Source of the DNA: Curtobacterium flaccumfaciens
Lineage (GTDB): Bacteria > Actinomycetota > Actinomycetes > Actinomycetales > Microbacteriaceae
Assembly (NCBI RefSeq): GCF_013359815.1
Contig: NZ_JABMCF010000039.1
Coordinates: 124,001 to 188,000, forward strand
Direction: 5' to 3'
Length of the DNA stretch: 64,000 nucleotides
Within the stretch, counting starts at the first letter, position 1. The number at the start of each line of letters is the position of its first letter. The notes under the pieces are model-generated. The model was not told where the DNA came from. It saw only the letters and a list, made by a program, of their open reading frames with translations, and did no database searches. Both the position numbers and the translations under genes were made by a program. Shown here one piece after another: positions 48,527 through 60,054 of the stretch.

Positions 48527-50053
48527 TTATTTGACCAGCGGGAACAGGATCGTCTCGCGGATGCCCAGGCCCGTGATGGCCATGAGCAGACGGTCGATCC
48601 CCATGCCCATGCCGCCCGACGGGGGCATCGCGTGCTCCAGGGCCCGCAGGAAGTCCTCGTCGACGCGCATCGCCTCGAGGTCACCGCCGGCCGCGAGCTT
48701 CGCCTGCTCGACGAACCGCTCCCGCTGCACGACCGGGTCGACGAGCTCGGAGTACGCCGTGCCGAGCTCGAAGCCGCGGACGTAGAGGTCCCACTTCTCG
48801 ACGACGCCCGGACGGGTGCGGTGCTGCCGGGTGAGCGGCGAGGTGTCGACCGGGAAGTTCATCACGAAGGTCGGACGGTCGAGCGAGTCGATGACGAAGT
48901 GCTCCCAGAGCTCCTCGACGTACTTGCCGTGCGTGGCGTGGGCGACCTCGACACCCTCGGCCTCGGCGAGCGCCTGCAGCTCGGACAGCGGGGTCTCCGG
49001 GGTGATCTCGCGCCCCGCGGCCTCGGACAGCGAGCCGTACATGTCGATGCGGGGCCACTCGCCACCCAGGTCGTAGGTGCTGCCGTCGGGCAGGGTGACC
49101 TCGAGCGCACCACCGGTGACCGCGCGGGTCGCGTTCTGCACGAGCTCCTGCGTCAGGTCGGCCATCTGCTCGTAGTTGCCGTACGCCTGGTACGCCTCGA
49201 CCATCGCGAACTCGGGCGAGTGCGACGAGTCGGCGCCCTCGTTCCGGAAGTTGCGGTTGATCTCGAACACCCGGTCGATGCCACCGACGACGGCGCGCTT
49301 CAGGAACAGCTCGGGTGCGATGCGCAGGAACAGCTCGGTGTCGAAGGCGTTCGAGTGCGTCACGAACGGTCGGGCCGAGGCGCCGCCGTGCTGGGTCTGC
49401 AGCATCGGGGTCTCGACCTCGAGGTACTCGTGCGCGGTGAAGGTCTGACGGAGCGAGGCCATCACGGCGGCGCGGGCACGCACGGTGGCGCGGGCCTCGT
49501 CGCGGACGATGAGGTCGAGGTAGCGCTGGCGGACCCGCGTCTCCTCGTTGAGCTCGTTGTGCAGGTTCGGCAGCGGCAGGATCGCCTTCGCCGCGATCGC
49601 CCAGTCGTCGACCATGATCGACAGCTCGCCGCGGCGCGAGGAGATCACCCGTCCGTGCACGAACACGTGGTCGCCGAGGTCGACGAACTCCTTCCAGCGG
49701 GCGAGGGACTCGTCCCCCACCTCGGCCAGGGAGACCATCGCCTGGATGCGCGAGCCGTCGCCCGACTGCAGGGACGCGAAGCAGAGCTTGCCGGTGTTGC
49801 GCGAGAACACCACGCGACCCGCGATGCCCACGACGTCCTGGGTCTCCTCGCCGGTCTCCAGATGCGCGTACTGCTCGCGCACGGCCGGGATCGTCGTGGT
49901 GATGGGGAGCTCGGCGGGGTACGCCTCGATGCCCGACTCCAGCAGCTTCGCCCGCTTGTCGAGCCGGACCTGTCGCTGCTCGCTGGTCTCCTGCTCGGCC
50001 AGTGCGGCGGCGTCGGCGATCGCGGTGTCGGGGGTGACGGTCTCGTCGGTCAT
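48527..50053 (-). CDS. lysS: Lysyl-tRNA synthetase, class II
   Basis: A 508-aa cytosolic enzyme that charges tRNA-Lys. The N-terminal OB-fold anticodon-binding domain covers about residues 60-170 ([20 protein letters not shown]). Class II motifs: motif 1 around [19 protein letters not shown], motif 2 [20 protein letters not shown], motif 3 [16 protein letters not shown]. Length and start (ATG 50053) are typical. Confidence 0.96.
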   Translation of the reverse strand: MTDETVTPDTAIADAAALAEQETSEQRQVRLDKRAKLLESGIEAYPAELPITTTIPAVREQYAHLETGEETQDVVGIAGRVVFSRNTGKLCFASLQSGDGSRIQAMVSLAEVGDESLARWKEFVDLGDHVFVHGRVISSRRGELSIMVDDWAIAAKAILPLPNLHNELNEETRVRQRYLDLIVRDEARATVRARAAVMASLRQTFTAHEYLEVETPMLQTQHGGASARPFVTHSNAFDTELFLRIAPELFLKRAVVGGIDRVFEINRNFRNEGADSSHSPEFAMVEAYQAYGNYEQMADLTQELVQNATRAVTGGALEVTLPDGSTYDLGGEWPRIDMYGSLSEAAGREITPETPLSELQALAEAEGVEVAHATHGKYVEELWEHFVIDSLDRPTFVMNFPVDTSPLTRQHRTRPGVVEKWDLYVRGFELGTAYSELVDPVVQRERFVEQAKLAAGGDLEAMRVDEDFLRALEHAMPPSGGMGMGIDRLLMAITGLGIRETILFPLVK

Positions 50054-50124
50054 GCGGGTGCGGCTCCGATGGTCGTGGGGGTCGGGGGAAATGCTACCCG
50101 CGCCGCGGTCCCGCCCCCGAACCG

Positions 50125-50817
50125 CTAGAGCGTCGACTGCCCGTCGGCGGCGGTGAGCGCGTTGTCCACGGCGGAGCGGACGAGCGCACCGAGGACACGG
50201 CCCGGGTGTTCGACGCCGATGCCGGACAGGGTGCCCGCCGACTGGTCGACGATCGCGGTCGAGAAGCTCACGGCCGCCCGCACCGCGTCGGCGTAGGCGG
50301 GCCGGTCCGCCTCGGCGACGACGAACGGCTCGGCGCCCATCTCGACCACGAGCGCCTGGGCGATCGGCAGGACAGGCGCCGGGGCGGTCACCGCGCAGTA
50401 CGCGTCGCGCAGCCGGGACAGGTCGACGCTCGTGCCCGTGAAGGCCATCGCGGGGTGGATCGCGAGCGGGATGGCACCGGCCGCCATCGCCGGGGCAAGG
50501 ATGCCGACGCCGTGGTCCGGGCTGGTGTGCACGACGAGCTGCCCCGGCTGCCAGATCCCGGCGTCCGCCAGCCCCTGTACGAGCGAGGCGAGCTGGTCGT
50601 CCGGCACCGCGAGCAGCACGAGTTCGCTCCGCTCGACCAGGTCCGGCGTCGCGAGCACCGGTGCGCCGGGCAGCATCGCCTCGGCGCGGTCACGACCCTC
50701 GTCGGACACGGCGGTCACCCCGACGACGGCGTGCTCCGCGTTCGCCAGGGCTGCTCCGAGGACGGGTCCGACCCGTCCGGCGCCGACGATGCCGACCCCG
50801 AGACGCCCGGCCCTCAT
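50125..50817 (-). CDS. Rossmann-like and DUF2520 domain protein
   Basis: A 230-aa protein with an N-terminal NAD(P)-binding part ([20 protein letters not shown]) and a C-terminal DUF2520 region (about 110-230; [20 protein letters not shown], then [20 protein letters not shown]). In relatives this gene is usually followed by panC; here the next gene is lysS, so panC is not in its usual place. The start overlaps the stop of the PH-domain gene by 4 nt. Reaction unknown; a reductase of the pantothenate route has been proposed for the family. Confidence 0.85.
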   Translation of the reverse strand: MRAGRLGVGIVGAGRVGPVLGAALANAEHAVVGVTAVSDEGRDRAEAMLPGAPVLATPDLVERSELVLLAVPDDQLASLVQGLADAGIWQPGQLVVHTSPDHGVGILAPAMAAGAIPLAIHPAMAFTGTSVDLSRLRDAYCAVTAPAPVLPIAQALVVEMGAEPFVVAEADRPAYADAVRAAVSFSTAIVDQSAGTLSGIGVEHPGRVLGALVRSAVDNALTAADGQSTL

Positions 50818-52574
50818 CGTGCGGCTCCGGTCGGTGGGACGTCGTCCCAACCGGCAGGGACGACGCCGGACCGGTGGTCCGCCGTCGGTCCGGCAGGGGC
50901 TCCGGACCCGGGCGCGGTGTCGGCCGCAGCGTGCATGGCGGCCGCGGGACGGGCCTCCCGTTCGCGCCAGCGGTGGGTCGTGTCGACGGCGGCCGCCTCG
51001 ACGGCACGCTGCGTCGTCTCCGACCACAGGCGCTGCGCATCACGCGCGTCGAGCGCGCCGACGCGGGCCGAGACCGGCCCGGCCACGGTGTGGACGTGGA
51101 CGGCTGCGAGCCGCAGGGCACGCTCGAGCGGACCCTGCTCGACCTTGACGCTCTGCACCCGGGGCAGCGGCACGATGACGAGCGAGCGCCACACGGCACC
51201 GAGCCGCAGCAGCACCGCACCCTGCACGAACCGGTAGCCGTTGCGGCGGAACGCGAACGGACGGAGCCAGGCGCCACGGCGTGGGGAGTGCACGAAGCCG
51301 CCGCGGTCGCCCGAGGTGGTGAGGCTGTCGTCGACGACGTCCACGGCTTCGGCCGCACCCTCGCGCAGGGCTTCCTGCGACGCCTCGGGGCCGGCGACGA
51401 CGGTGCCGACGAGCCCGGGCAGGATGATGTCGAGGACCTCGCGGACGTCCGCCGTGGTACCGACGGGCAGCACGATCGAGGACACCTGCTGGTTGCTCGA
51501 CGCCCCGTTGCCGGCGCTCGTCGCACGGTTGATGCGGATGTCCCACCAGCCGAACGGACGCCACAGCAGCGGCTGCGCGACGCTGACGGCGTGGATGCGG
51601 CCGGGCGGCAGCGTCTCGTTCGACGTCGAGACCAGCCCGAAGCCGATCCGGATGCCGTCGCGGGTCTCGGCGATCGTGTACTGCAGCGAACGGGAGAACT
51701 TGCGGACGTAGTAGCCGCCGGCACCGAGGACGGCGGGGAACAGCCCGAACAGCACCGCGAACTCGCCGGTGAGGGCGACGCTGACGATCATGCCGGCGAT
51801 GACGAGCAGCAGGAACAGCGTCGTGCCGGACAGCAGCATCGAGGCGATGAGCCGACCGGGGCGCACCTTGACGATGCGGGTCGCGTGCACGGCTTCCGGA
51901 TCGAGCTCGGGCGAGAACATCTCGTCGACGCGGTCCTGCAGCGCCCCGTGCGACTGCCGCGACGGGCCACCGTGGCCGTCGTCGTCCTTCGCGCCGGACG
52001 CCAGCACCAGGATCCGCTGCCGCAGGTCGTCGGCGGCGCGGGCCCCGAGGTAGGCGAGCTGCACGTTGGCGTCGTTGCCGGCCTGCGCGATCTCGAGCTT
52101 GGCGGTGCCGAACACCCGGGGCACGAGCGGCCGCTGGATGTTGATGCCCTGGATCCGGTCGAGCCGGGCCTTGCGGTGGTTCCGGAACAGCACGCCCGAG
52201 CGCACCTCGACGATCTCGCCGGTGACGCGGAACTCGTGCATGCGCCAGGACAGGTAGAACAACCCGATCAGCACCAGGAGCAGCACCACGATGCCGAGCA
52301 GGACCCAGCCGACGACGCCGTGCTCGTACACGTACCGGACGGGGTCACCGTCCTCCTGCTGCTCGCCCGGGATGAAGAACTCGACGAGCTGGTCGCGCAG
52401 GCTGTTCAGCACGTAGCCGAGGATGACGATGAGGAAGATCCCGCCCTTGAGCAGCGGGGTGAGCGGGTGCAGGCGGTGCCACTCGCCGTCGGTCAGGGGT
52501 GCCGCGGCGGCCGCGTTGCCCCGGGTGGGCGGGGCGGGCGGAGCGGGGGGCGGGGTGCCCGGTCGGAAGGTCAC
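50814..52574 (-). CDS. PH domain-containing membrane protein (YdbT-like)
   Basis: A 586-aa membrane protein with three bacterial PH (bPH2) domains: FRVTGEIVEVRSGVLFRNHR in the first, SLQYTIAETRDGIRIGFGLV in the second and RRNGYRFVQGAVLLRLGAVW in the third. Paired membrane segments precede the first two (about 45-65/85-110 and 245-295). Pro/Ala-rich termini. It forms a pair with the shorter PH-domain gene upstream, like ydbS/ydbT of Bacillus, which confer resistance to some bacteriocins. GTG start at 52574. Confidence 0.88.
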   Translation of the reverse strand: MTFRPGTPPPAPPAPPTRGNAAAAAPLTDGEWHRLHPLTPLLKGGIFLIVILGYVLNSLRDQLVEFFIPGEQQEDGDPVRYVYEHGVVGWVLLGIVVLLLVLIGLFYLSWRMHEFRVTGEIVEVRSGVLFRNHRKARLDRIQGINIQRPLVPRVFGTAKLEIAQAGNDANVQLAYLGARAADDLRQRILVLASGAKDDDGHGGPSRQSHGALQDRVDEMFSPELDPEAVHATRIVKVRPGRLIASMLLSGTTLFLLLVIAGMIVSVALTGEFAVLFGLFPAVLGAGGYYVRKFSRSLQYTIAETRDGIRIGFGLVSTSNETLPPGRIHAVSVAQPLLWRPFGWWDIRINRATSAGNGASSNQQVSSIVLPVGTTADVREVLDIILPGLVGTVVAGPEASQEALREGAAEAVDVVDDSLTTSGDRGGFVHSPRRGAWLRPFAFRRNGYRFVQGAVLLRLGAVWRSLVIVPLPRVQSVKVEQGPLERALRLAAVHVHTVAGPVSARVGALDARDAQRLWSETTQRAVEAAAVDTTHRWREREARPAAAMHAAADTAPGSGAPAGPTADHRSGVVPAGWDDVPPTGAAR

Positions 52575-52583
52575 GGACGACCC

Positions 52584-53105
52584 CTACAGTCCGGCGCGAC
52601 GGGACTCGGCGAGCTCGACGAGGCGGTCGCGCAGCTCGTCGGCGTCCGCTGCCGGGACACCCGGGATCCGGACGTTCGTCGCAGCGGCGGCGGTGACGAA
52701 CTTCAGCTCGCTCATGCCGAGCGCCCGGTCGAGCGGGCCCCGGGCGACGTCGACGAGCTGCATCCGGCCGTACGGGACCGCCGTGAACCGCTGCCACATG
52801 AGGCCGCGGCGCACGACCAGGTCGTCGTCGCGGAGCGCGTAGCCGATGGCACGGACCCGTCGGGGCGTGAGCGCGGCGGTGATCGCCGTGGTGACCGCGA
52901 CGACGATGCCGATGGTGAGCCAGACCGTGCCGGCCCCGGAACCGAAGCCGTCGGTGACGATCCCGATGAGCACGCAGCCCGCGGTGAGCACGACACCGAT
53001 CACGAGCGTGGTGATGAGTTCGGTCCACACGAGCTTCGCGGACACCCGCTGCCAGGCGATCCCACCGAGGCCGAGGCCGGGCTCGTCGAGTCGTTCACGC
53101 GGCAT
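52584..53105 (-). CDS. PH domain-containing membrane protein (YdbS-like)
   Basis: A 173-aa protein: two membrane segments (about residues 25-48 and 57-80) and one bPH2 domain (IGYALRDDDLVVRRGLMWQR, then FTAVPYGRMQLVDVARGPLD). It is the short partner of the three-PH-domain protein that follows 9 bp downstream. Start ATG 53105. Confidence 0.88.
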   Translation of the reverse strand: MPRERLDEPGLGLGGIAWQRVSAKLVWTELITTLVIGVVLTAGCVLIGIVTDGFGSGAGTVWLTIGIVVAVTTAITAALTPRRVRAIGYALRDDDLVVRRGLMWQRFTAVPYGRMQLVDVARGPLDRALGMSELKFVTAAAATNVRIPGVPAADADELRDRLVELAESRRAGL

Positions 53106-53129
53106 CGCGGGCCTCCTGGGGTTGCTCGG

Positions 53130-53621
53130 TCAGTTCACCGTCGTCGAACCGTTGCGGGGATCGTCACGGTCGTCGTCGTCACCCGGAGGTGCGATGCACA
53201 TGCGCTCCGCCACGAGTGCGCAGACCGTCAGGACGATCCCGCCCCCGACGGCGATCACGTTCGGCAGGGTCGAGCCTAGCGAAGGCGTCGCGGAACGGGT
53301 CAGCAGGTACAGCACGAGGCCGAGGGCGAACCCGCCGAGCAGCGTGCCGCAGATGCTGGACGCCTTCGCGAGCACGACGACCCGCGTCGCGTAGAGCGGG
53401 TCGACCGGCCGCTGGCGTCCGGCACCGTCGCGCGCGTGCCGGCGCACCGGGCGCGCCATGAGCACGACGGCGACGCCGATGAACGCGAGCGTGACGCCGA
53501 GCGGGATCGAGAACAGGAACGTCGGCAGCTGGCGCGACGCCAGGACGGCGTCGAGTGCGAAGCCGGCGACCACCGTCACGACGGCGATGCTGATCAGCGT
53601 GGAGGCGCGGGTGGGCTTCAT
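53130..53621 (-). CDS. DUF3180 family membrane protein
   Basis: A 163-aa protein with four membrane segments (about 10-28, 35-56, 84-106, 118-140). The pattern FLFSIPLGVTLAFIGVAVVL and YATRVVVLAKASSICGTLLG identifies DUF3180, which in actinobacteria nearly always follows folK. The ATG overlaps the folK stop by 4 nt. The C-terminal tail is acidic. Function unknown. Confidence 0.88.
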   Translation of the reverse strand: MKPTRASTLISIAVVTVVAGFALDAVLASRQLPTFLFSIPLGVTLAFIGVAVVLMARPVRRHARDGAGRQRPVDPLYATRVVVLAKASSICGTLLGGFALGLVLYLLTRSATPSLGSTLPNVIAVGGGIVLTVCALVAERMCIAPPGDDDDRDDPRNGSTTVN

Positions 53622-54172
53622 GCGCTGGTCGCGCTCCCCGCAGGCCGGGAGGCCCGTGCCGGCTCCGCGAACAGGCGCGGCTCGTCGACGCGCTCGGTGT
53701 CGTCCCCCACGGCGGTGAGCAGGTCGGCCACCGGTCCGGCACCGGGCAGGACGGCCTCGGGGTCGGCGTCGAGCCACGGGGCGAGCACGAACGCGCGCTC
53801 AGCGGCCCGCGGGTGCGGCACGACCAGGGTGTCCGTGGCGATCCGCAGGTCGTCCACCGCGACGATGTCGAGGTCGAGGGTGCGGTCGCCCCACCGGACC
53901 TCACGCGTGCGGCCGTGGGCGTCCTCGATGCCGTGCAGGGCGTCGAGGAAGGCCTGCGGCTCGAGGTCGGTGTCGACGACCACGACGGCGTTCCGGTAGC
54001 GGGGCTTCGACGTGTCGAGGCCGTCGAGGGTCACGGCGACGGACTCGACCTCGCGGCTCGAGGCCACCGGCTCGACCCCGGGCAGGGCGGCGATCGCGGT
54101 GGCGGCGGCGCGGAGCGTGCTCCCCCGGTCGCCGAGGTTCGCTCCGAGGGCGACGACGACCCGGTGGGTCAT
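53618..54172 (-). CDS. folK: 2-amino-4-hydroxy-6-hydroxymethyldihydropteridine diphosphokinase
   Basis: A 184-aa HPPK, which pyrophosphorylates 6-hydroxymethyl-dihydropterin in folate synthesis. Motifs VVVALGANLGDRGSTLRAAA, PRYRNAVVVVDTDL and WGDRTLDLDIVAVDDL with PHPRAAERAFVLAPW are intact, including the metal-binding DLDI. The start overlaps the folB stop by 4 nt. Confidence 0.94.
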   Translation of the reverse strand: MTHRVVVALGANLGDRGSTLRAAATAIAALPGVEPVASSREVESVAVTLDGLDTSKPRYRNAVVVVDTDLEPQAFLDALHGIEDAHGRTREVRWGDRTLDLDIVAVDDLRIATDTLVVPHPRAAERAFVLAPWLDADPEAVLPGAGPVADLLTAVGDDTERVDEPRLFAEPARASRPAGSATSA

Positions 54173-54558
54173 TCTTCTTCCTCGTCCGGCACCGTGGCGC
54201 CGCGGGTGCGCCGGATGGTGATCGAGACGTCGGTGAACGGCACGGTGATCGGGGCCTGCGGCTTGTGCACCGTGACCTCGGTCGCCAATGCGGCACGGTG
54301 GGTCAGCACGGCGGCGGCGATGCGCTCGGCCAGGGTCTCGATCAGGTCGACCGGGTCGCGTTCGATCTCGGCGACGACCTGCTCGGCGAGGACGCCGTAG
54401 TGCACGGTGGCGTCGAGGTCGTCGCTGCCCGAGGCGGCGCGGGCGTCGAGCTCCACGGCGACGTCGACGACGAAGTCCTGGCCGTCCTCGCGCTCGTGGT
54501 CGAAGACGCCGTGGTGTCCGCGGGCGCGGACCCCGGTGAGTCGGATGGTGTCGTTCAC
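54169..54558 (-). CDS. folB: Dihydroneopterin aldolase
   Basis: A 129-aa enzyme that converts dihydroneopterin to 6-hydroxymethyl-dihydropterin. GVRARGHHGVFDHEREDGQD contains the family signature, and the catalytic Lys lies in VTVHKPQAPI. The GTG start at 54558 overlaps the folP stop by 4 nt. The C-terminal acidic tail (PDEEEE) is unusual but harmless. Confidence 0.93.
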   Translation of the reverse strand: MNDTIRLTGVRARGHHGVFDHEREDGQDFVVDVAVELDARAASGSDDLDATVHYGVLAEQVVAEIERDPVDLIETLAERIAAAVLTHRAALATEVTVHKPQAPITVPFTDVSITIRRTRGATVPDEEEE

Positions 54559-55523
54559 GATCGAGCTGCCCTCCAGGCGTCCCAGACGTCGAGCACGGCA
54601 CGGGTCGGTGCCGGGTCGTGCACGCGCACACCCCACGCGCCGCGTTCGGCGGCGAGCAGGCTGATGGCGGCGGTGGCGAGGTCGCGCTCCCTGGGCGGGG
54701 CACCCTCGGGGCTCCCGACACCGTCGAGGAACCGCTTGCGTGAGGCGGCGACGAGCACCGGCAGGCCGATCGAGGCGAAGCGCTCGTAGCCGGCCAGGAT
54801 CTCCCAGTTCTGCACGCCGTGCTTGGCGAAGCCGAGGCCCGGGTCGATGACGACCTGCTCCTGCCGGACGCCGAGCACGATGAGTTCGGCGACCCGGAGT
54901 TCGACCTCGCGCCGGACCTCCTCGACCGCGTGGGTGTACTCGGCGTTGCGGTACATCCGGTCGCTGTGGCCGCGCCAGTGCATGACGACGAAGCCCACCC
55001 CCGTCGACGCCACGACCCGGGCCATGTCCGGGTCGGCGAGTCCGCCGGAGACGTCGTTGACGATGGCGGCACCGAGGTCGACGGCACGTTCGGCCGTCGC
55101 GGCGTTCATCGTGTCGACGCTGACCGGGATGCCCTCGGCGACGAGCTGCTGCACGACCGGCAGCACGCGTTCCTGCTCGACCGGCACGGGCACGCGCTCG
55201 GAACCGGGGCGGGTGGACTCGCCACCGACGTCGATGACGTCCGCGCCGGCCGCGACGAGGTCCCGTGCGTGCTGCACGGCGGCGTCGTAGGCCTGGTGCA
55301 GCCCGCCGTCGCTGAACGAGTCGGGGGTGACGTTGAGGATGCCGAGCACCCGGGTGCGTTCCTCGGCCGGGGTACCGCGGTCACGGCGACGGCCGGTCAC
55401 GACCTCCGGCACCGGCTGGGGTGCACGGAGGTCGATCGCGACCGTCGCCGGTTCGGCGGCGGCGGCGCGGGCACGACTCACCTCGGCGAGTCGACGCTCT
55501 CGTCGCGTCGGCAGCTCGGTCAT
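54555..55523 (-). CDS. folP: Dihydropteroate synthase
   Basis: A 322-aa enzyme that joins the pterin to p-aminobenzoate. DHPS signatures: LGILNVTPDSFSDGG, DVIDVGGESTRPGS, VNDVSGG and VLVAASRKRFLDGV. The first 55 residues are an extra Arg/Ala-rich extension not in typical FolP; a later start is possible but none has a good ribosome binding site. It starts 6 bp after the ftsH stop. The folE gene, usually between ftsH and folP, is absent here. Confidence 0.94.
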   Translation of the reverse strand: MTELPTRRERRLAEVSRARAAAAEPATVAIDLRAPQPVPEVVTGRRRDRGTPAEERTRVLGILNVTPDSFSDGGLHQAYDAAVQHARDLVAAGADVIDVGGESTRPGSERVPVPVEQERVLPVVQQLVAEGIPVSVDTMNAATAERAVDLGAAIVNDVSGGLADPDMARVVASTGVGFVVMHWRGHSDRMYRNAEYTHAVEEVRREVELRVAELIVLGVRQEQVVIDPGLGFAKHGVQNWEILAGYERFASIGLPVLVAASRKRFLDGVGSPEGAPPRERDLATAAISLLAAERGAWGVRVHDPAPTRAVLDVWDAWRAARS

Positions 55524-55529
55524 GCCGGC

Positions 55530-57518
<1,989 letters not shown>

Positions 57519-57676
57519 GTGATCCGGGCGCGAGTGCCCGACACCTTTCTCTGCCGAAGTTGCGTGCAGGTCAGCATACGGCCGCGATTCTGTGGCGAGA
57601 ATGGGTGTCCTCTGCGGGCGAACTCACCCCCGGGCCAGAGTCGGCCGAGTGCGACCCGAGCGCGGCGGGCCGCCCG

Positions 57677-58231
57677 TCAGGAGTAGACGTGCGGAGCGAG
57701 GACGCCGACGCCGCGCAGGTTGCGGTAGCGCTCGTCGTAGTCCAGGCCGTAGCCGACCACGAAGGCGTCGGGGATGTCGAAGCCCACGTACTTCACGTCG
57801 ACCTCGACCTTGGCGGCCTCGGGCTTGCGCAGCAGGGCGACGATCTCGACGCTCGCGGCACCACGGGACTGCAGGTTCTGCTTGAGCCACGACAGGGTCA
57901 GACCGGAGTCGATGATGTCCTCGACGATCAGGACGTCGCGCCCGTGCAGGTCGGTGTCGAGGTCCTTGAGGATCCGCACCACACCGGACGACTTCGTGCC
58001 GGAGCCGTACGACGACACCGCCATCCAGTCCATCCGCGCCTGCATCTTGAGGTGGCGCGAGAAGTCCGCCATCACCATGACGGCACCCTTGAGCACCCCG
58101 ACGAGCAGCGGGTCGCGGCCCGCGTAGTCGGCGTCGACGACCGCCGCGAGCTCGGCGAGCTTCTCGTCGATCTGCTCGGGGGTGAAGAGCACTTCGGACA
58201 GGTCTGCCTGGACGTCGGAGAGTTCCACCAC
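57677..58231 (-). CDS. hpt: Hypoxanthine phosphoribosyltransferase
   Basis: A 184-aa purine salvage enzyme (hypoxanthine/guanine to IMP/GMP). The PRPP-binding motif VLIVEDIIDSGLTLSWL and the N-terminal LLVGVLKGAVMVMADFSRHL are clear; DYDERYRNLRGVGVL ends the protein. Start GTG 58231 (a second GTG follows immediately). Between tilS and ftsH as in most actinobacteria. Confidence 0.95.
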   Translation of the reverse strand: MVELSDVQADLSEVLFTPEQIDEKLAELAAVVDADYAGRDPLLVGVLKGAVMVMADFSRHLKMQARMDWMAVSSYGSGTKSSGVVRILKDLDTDLHGRDVLIVEDIIDSGLTLSWLKQNLQSRGAASVEIVALLRKPEAAKVEVDVKYVGFDIPDAFVVGYGLDYDERYRNLRGVGVLAPHVYS

Positions 58232-58237
58232 GCCAGC

Positions 58238-59257
58238 CTAACCGGCGCTGAACTCGATGCGGTCGCCGGTCCGCGTGGCACGGACGCCCGGCAGGTCGAT
58301 CGGGCCCTGTCCGCTCCAGTCCGTGACGAGCCGGCAGACCTCGAGCGTCTGCACGCGCGACAGCGTCACCCCGAACTCGCTCTCCACCGCCAGGCGCACG
58401 AGTCGCTGCCGGAGCGCCGGCGGGTTCGCTCCGAGCGCCCGCACCGACAGCGAGATACCCGCCTCGGAGTGCTCGGCGATGTCCTCCGCGATCTCCTCGG
58501 CGAAGTGGTCGAGCGCCGCGGAGTCCTCGCGCAGCTGGTCGGCCGTGCGGGCCAGGGCCTCGGGCACCCCGGCACCGAGCTCCCGTTCGAGCACCGGCAG
58601 CAGGGTGTTCCGCACCCGCACCCGTGCGTACGCGGGGTCGTCGTTCTGCGGGTCGCGCCACGGCGCCAGCCCCGCTGCGGCGCACGCCTGCCGGGTCGCG
58701 TGGCGCCGGACCGACAGGAGCGGCCGGCCGTAGGCCGGACCGCCGTCGCGCCGAGCGAGCGGCTGCATGCCGGACAGGCTGTCCGGCCCGCTGCCACGCA
58801 GCAGACCGAGCAGTACCGTCTCGGCCTGGTCGTCCAGGGTGTGGCCCAGCAGCACCAGGGGTGACCCGGCGGCGGCCGCGACCTCGGCGATCGACGCGTG
58901 GCGGGCCTCCCGGGCGGCGCCTTCCGGACCACCGTCGGAGCCGACCGTGACCCTGCGGACCGTCACCGGGTCGAGTCCCAGCTCGGATGCCTGCCGGGAG
59001 GCGCGGCTCGCGACCGCCTCGGAGCCCGCCTGGAGCGCGTGGTCGACGACCACCGCCCCGGCCCGGAGACCCTGCTTGCCCGCTTCGAACGCGGTGGCCG
59101 CCGCCAGGGCGAGCGAGTCCGGTCCGCCGCTCAGTGCGACGAGCACCAGGTCGCCTGCGGCGACCACGCCGTCGTCGACAGCTGCGGCGAGCAGGTCGCG
59201 GACGGCCAGGCGGGTCTCGGCGACGGCGGGGTCGAGCCGGGGACGCGGAGAGTTCAC
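58238..59257 (-). CDS. tilS: tRNA(Ile)-lysidine synthase
   Basis: A 339-aa enzyme that modifies the CAU-anticodon tRNA-Ile at C34. The PP-loop LVALSGGPDSLALAAAT (ATP pyrophosphatase) and the downstream LGHTLDDQAETVLLGLLRGS are intact, with the TilS substrate domain after about residue 210. The C-terminal domain is the short actinobacterial form. GTG start at 59257, divergent from ppa, with only 64 bp between. Confidence 0.94.
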   Translation of the reverse strand: MNSPRPRLDPAVAETRLAVRDLLAAAVDDGVVAAGDLVLVALSGGPDSLALAAATAFEAGKQGLRAGAVVVDHALQAGSEAVASRASRQASELGLDPVTVRRVTVGSDGGPEGAAREARHASIAEVAAAAGSPLVLLGHTLDDQAETVLLGLLRGSGPDSLSGMQPLARRDGGPAYGRPLLSVRRHATRQACAAAGLAPWRDPQNDDPAYARVRVRNTLLPVLERELGAGVPEALARTADQLREDSAALDHFAEEIAEDIAEHSEAGISLSVRALGANPPALRQRLVRLAVESEFGVTLSRVQTLEVCRLVTDWSGQGPIDLPGVRATRTGDRIEFSAG

Positions 59258-59321
59258 CCGGTAACGTTAGCCGCGCTTTCGCAACACACGACAGTCCCCG
59301 AAGCAGACACAGGAGCGCAAC

Positions 59322-59813
59322 ATGGCCGCGTACGACGTCGTCGTCGAGATCCCCAAGGGCAGCCGCAACAAGTACGAGGTGGACCACGAGACCGGTCGCG
59401 TCTACCTCGACCGCGTGCTGTTCACCTCGTTCGTCTACCCCACCGACTACGGGTTCTTCGAGAAGACCCTGGCCGACGACGGTGACCCCGTGGACGCGCT
59501 GCTGCTGCTCGAGTTCCCGACGTTCCCCGGCGTCGGCGTCAAGGTCCGCCCCGTCGGCGTCTTCAAGATGAGCGACGAGGCCGGCATCGACGAGAAGGTC
59601 CTCGTCGTCCCCGCCAAGGACCCGCGCTGGGCCCACATCCAGGACATCGCGGACGTGCCGGAGCAGACGAAGGCCGAGATCGCGCACTTCTTCGAGCGCT
59701 ACAAGGACCTCGAGCCGAACAAGTGGGTCAAGGCCGAGGGCTGGGGCGACGCCGCCGAGGCCGAGCGCATCGTGCAGGCCGGTCAGGCCGCGTACGTGCC
59801 CGGCTCGCACTGA
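59322..59813 (+). CDS. ppa: Inorganic pyrophosphatase, family I
   Basis: A 163-aa soluble enzyme that hydrolyses pyrophosphate. The active-site signature [15 protein letters not shown], together with [14 protein letters not shown] and [15 protein letters not shown], has all metal-binding Asp. Divergent from tilS. A terminator follows. Confidence 0.96.
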   Translation: MAAYDVVVEIPKGSRNKYEVDHETGRVYLDRVLFTSFVYPTDYGFFEKTLADDGDPVDALLLLEFPTFPGVGVKVRPVGVFKMSDEAGIDEKVLVVPAKDPRWAHIQDIADVPEQTKAEIAHFFERYKDLEPNKWVKAEGWGDAAEAERIVQAGQAAYVPGSH

Positions 59814-59828
59814 CGATCCCCTGACGAC

Positions 59829-59868
59829 GAACGGCGCCCGCTCTCCTTCCGGAGGGCGGGCGCCGTTC
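59829..59868 (+). terminator. Terminator after ppa
   Basis: GAACGGCGCCCGCTCTCC / GGAGGGCGGGCGCCGTTC, with one internal mismatch, a TTCC loop and a TG-rich downstream stretch. Confidence 0.8.
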
Positions 59869-59934
59869 TGTGGTGCTGCTGTCGCGCGGGGCGGGGCGGG
59901 GCGTGCGGGGGCGCGGGCGTGCGTGGGCGCGCCT

Positions 59935-60000
59935 GGTGGAAACGGGCGTACCGGGTGGAAACGGGCGTACCTGGTGCGTTGATCCGTGCAGGTACGCCCG
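59935..60000. repeat. Tandem and inverted repeat between ppa and the NlpC/P60 gene
   Basis: The 18-bp unit GGTGGAAACGGGCGTACC occurs twice in direct order (59935-59952 and 59954-59971). The end of the second, CGGGCGTACCTG (59962-59973), is the perfect complement of CAGGTACGCCCG at 59989-60000, giving a 12-bp stem with a 15-nt loop. No gene is present here. Confidence 0.75.
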
Positions 60001-60054
60001 ATCTCGCTTGGTACCGCAGCCGCTCTGGGAAAGAACGGGCACTCCGGGAGCGGG

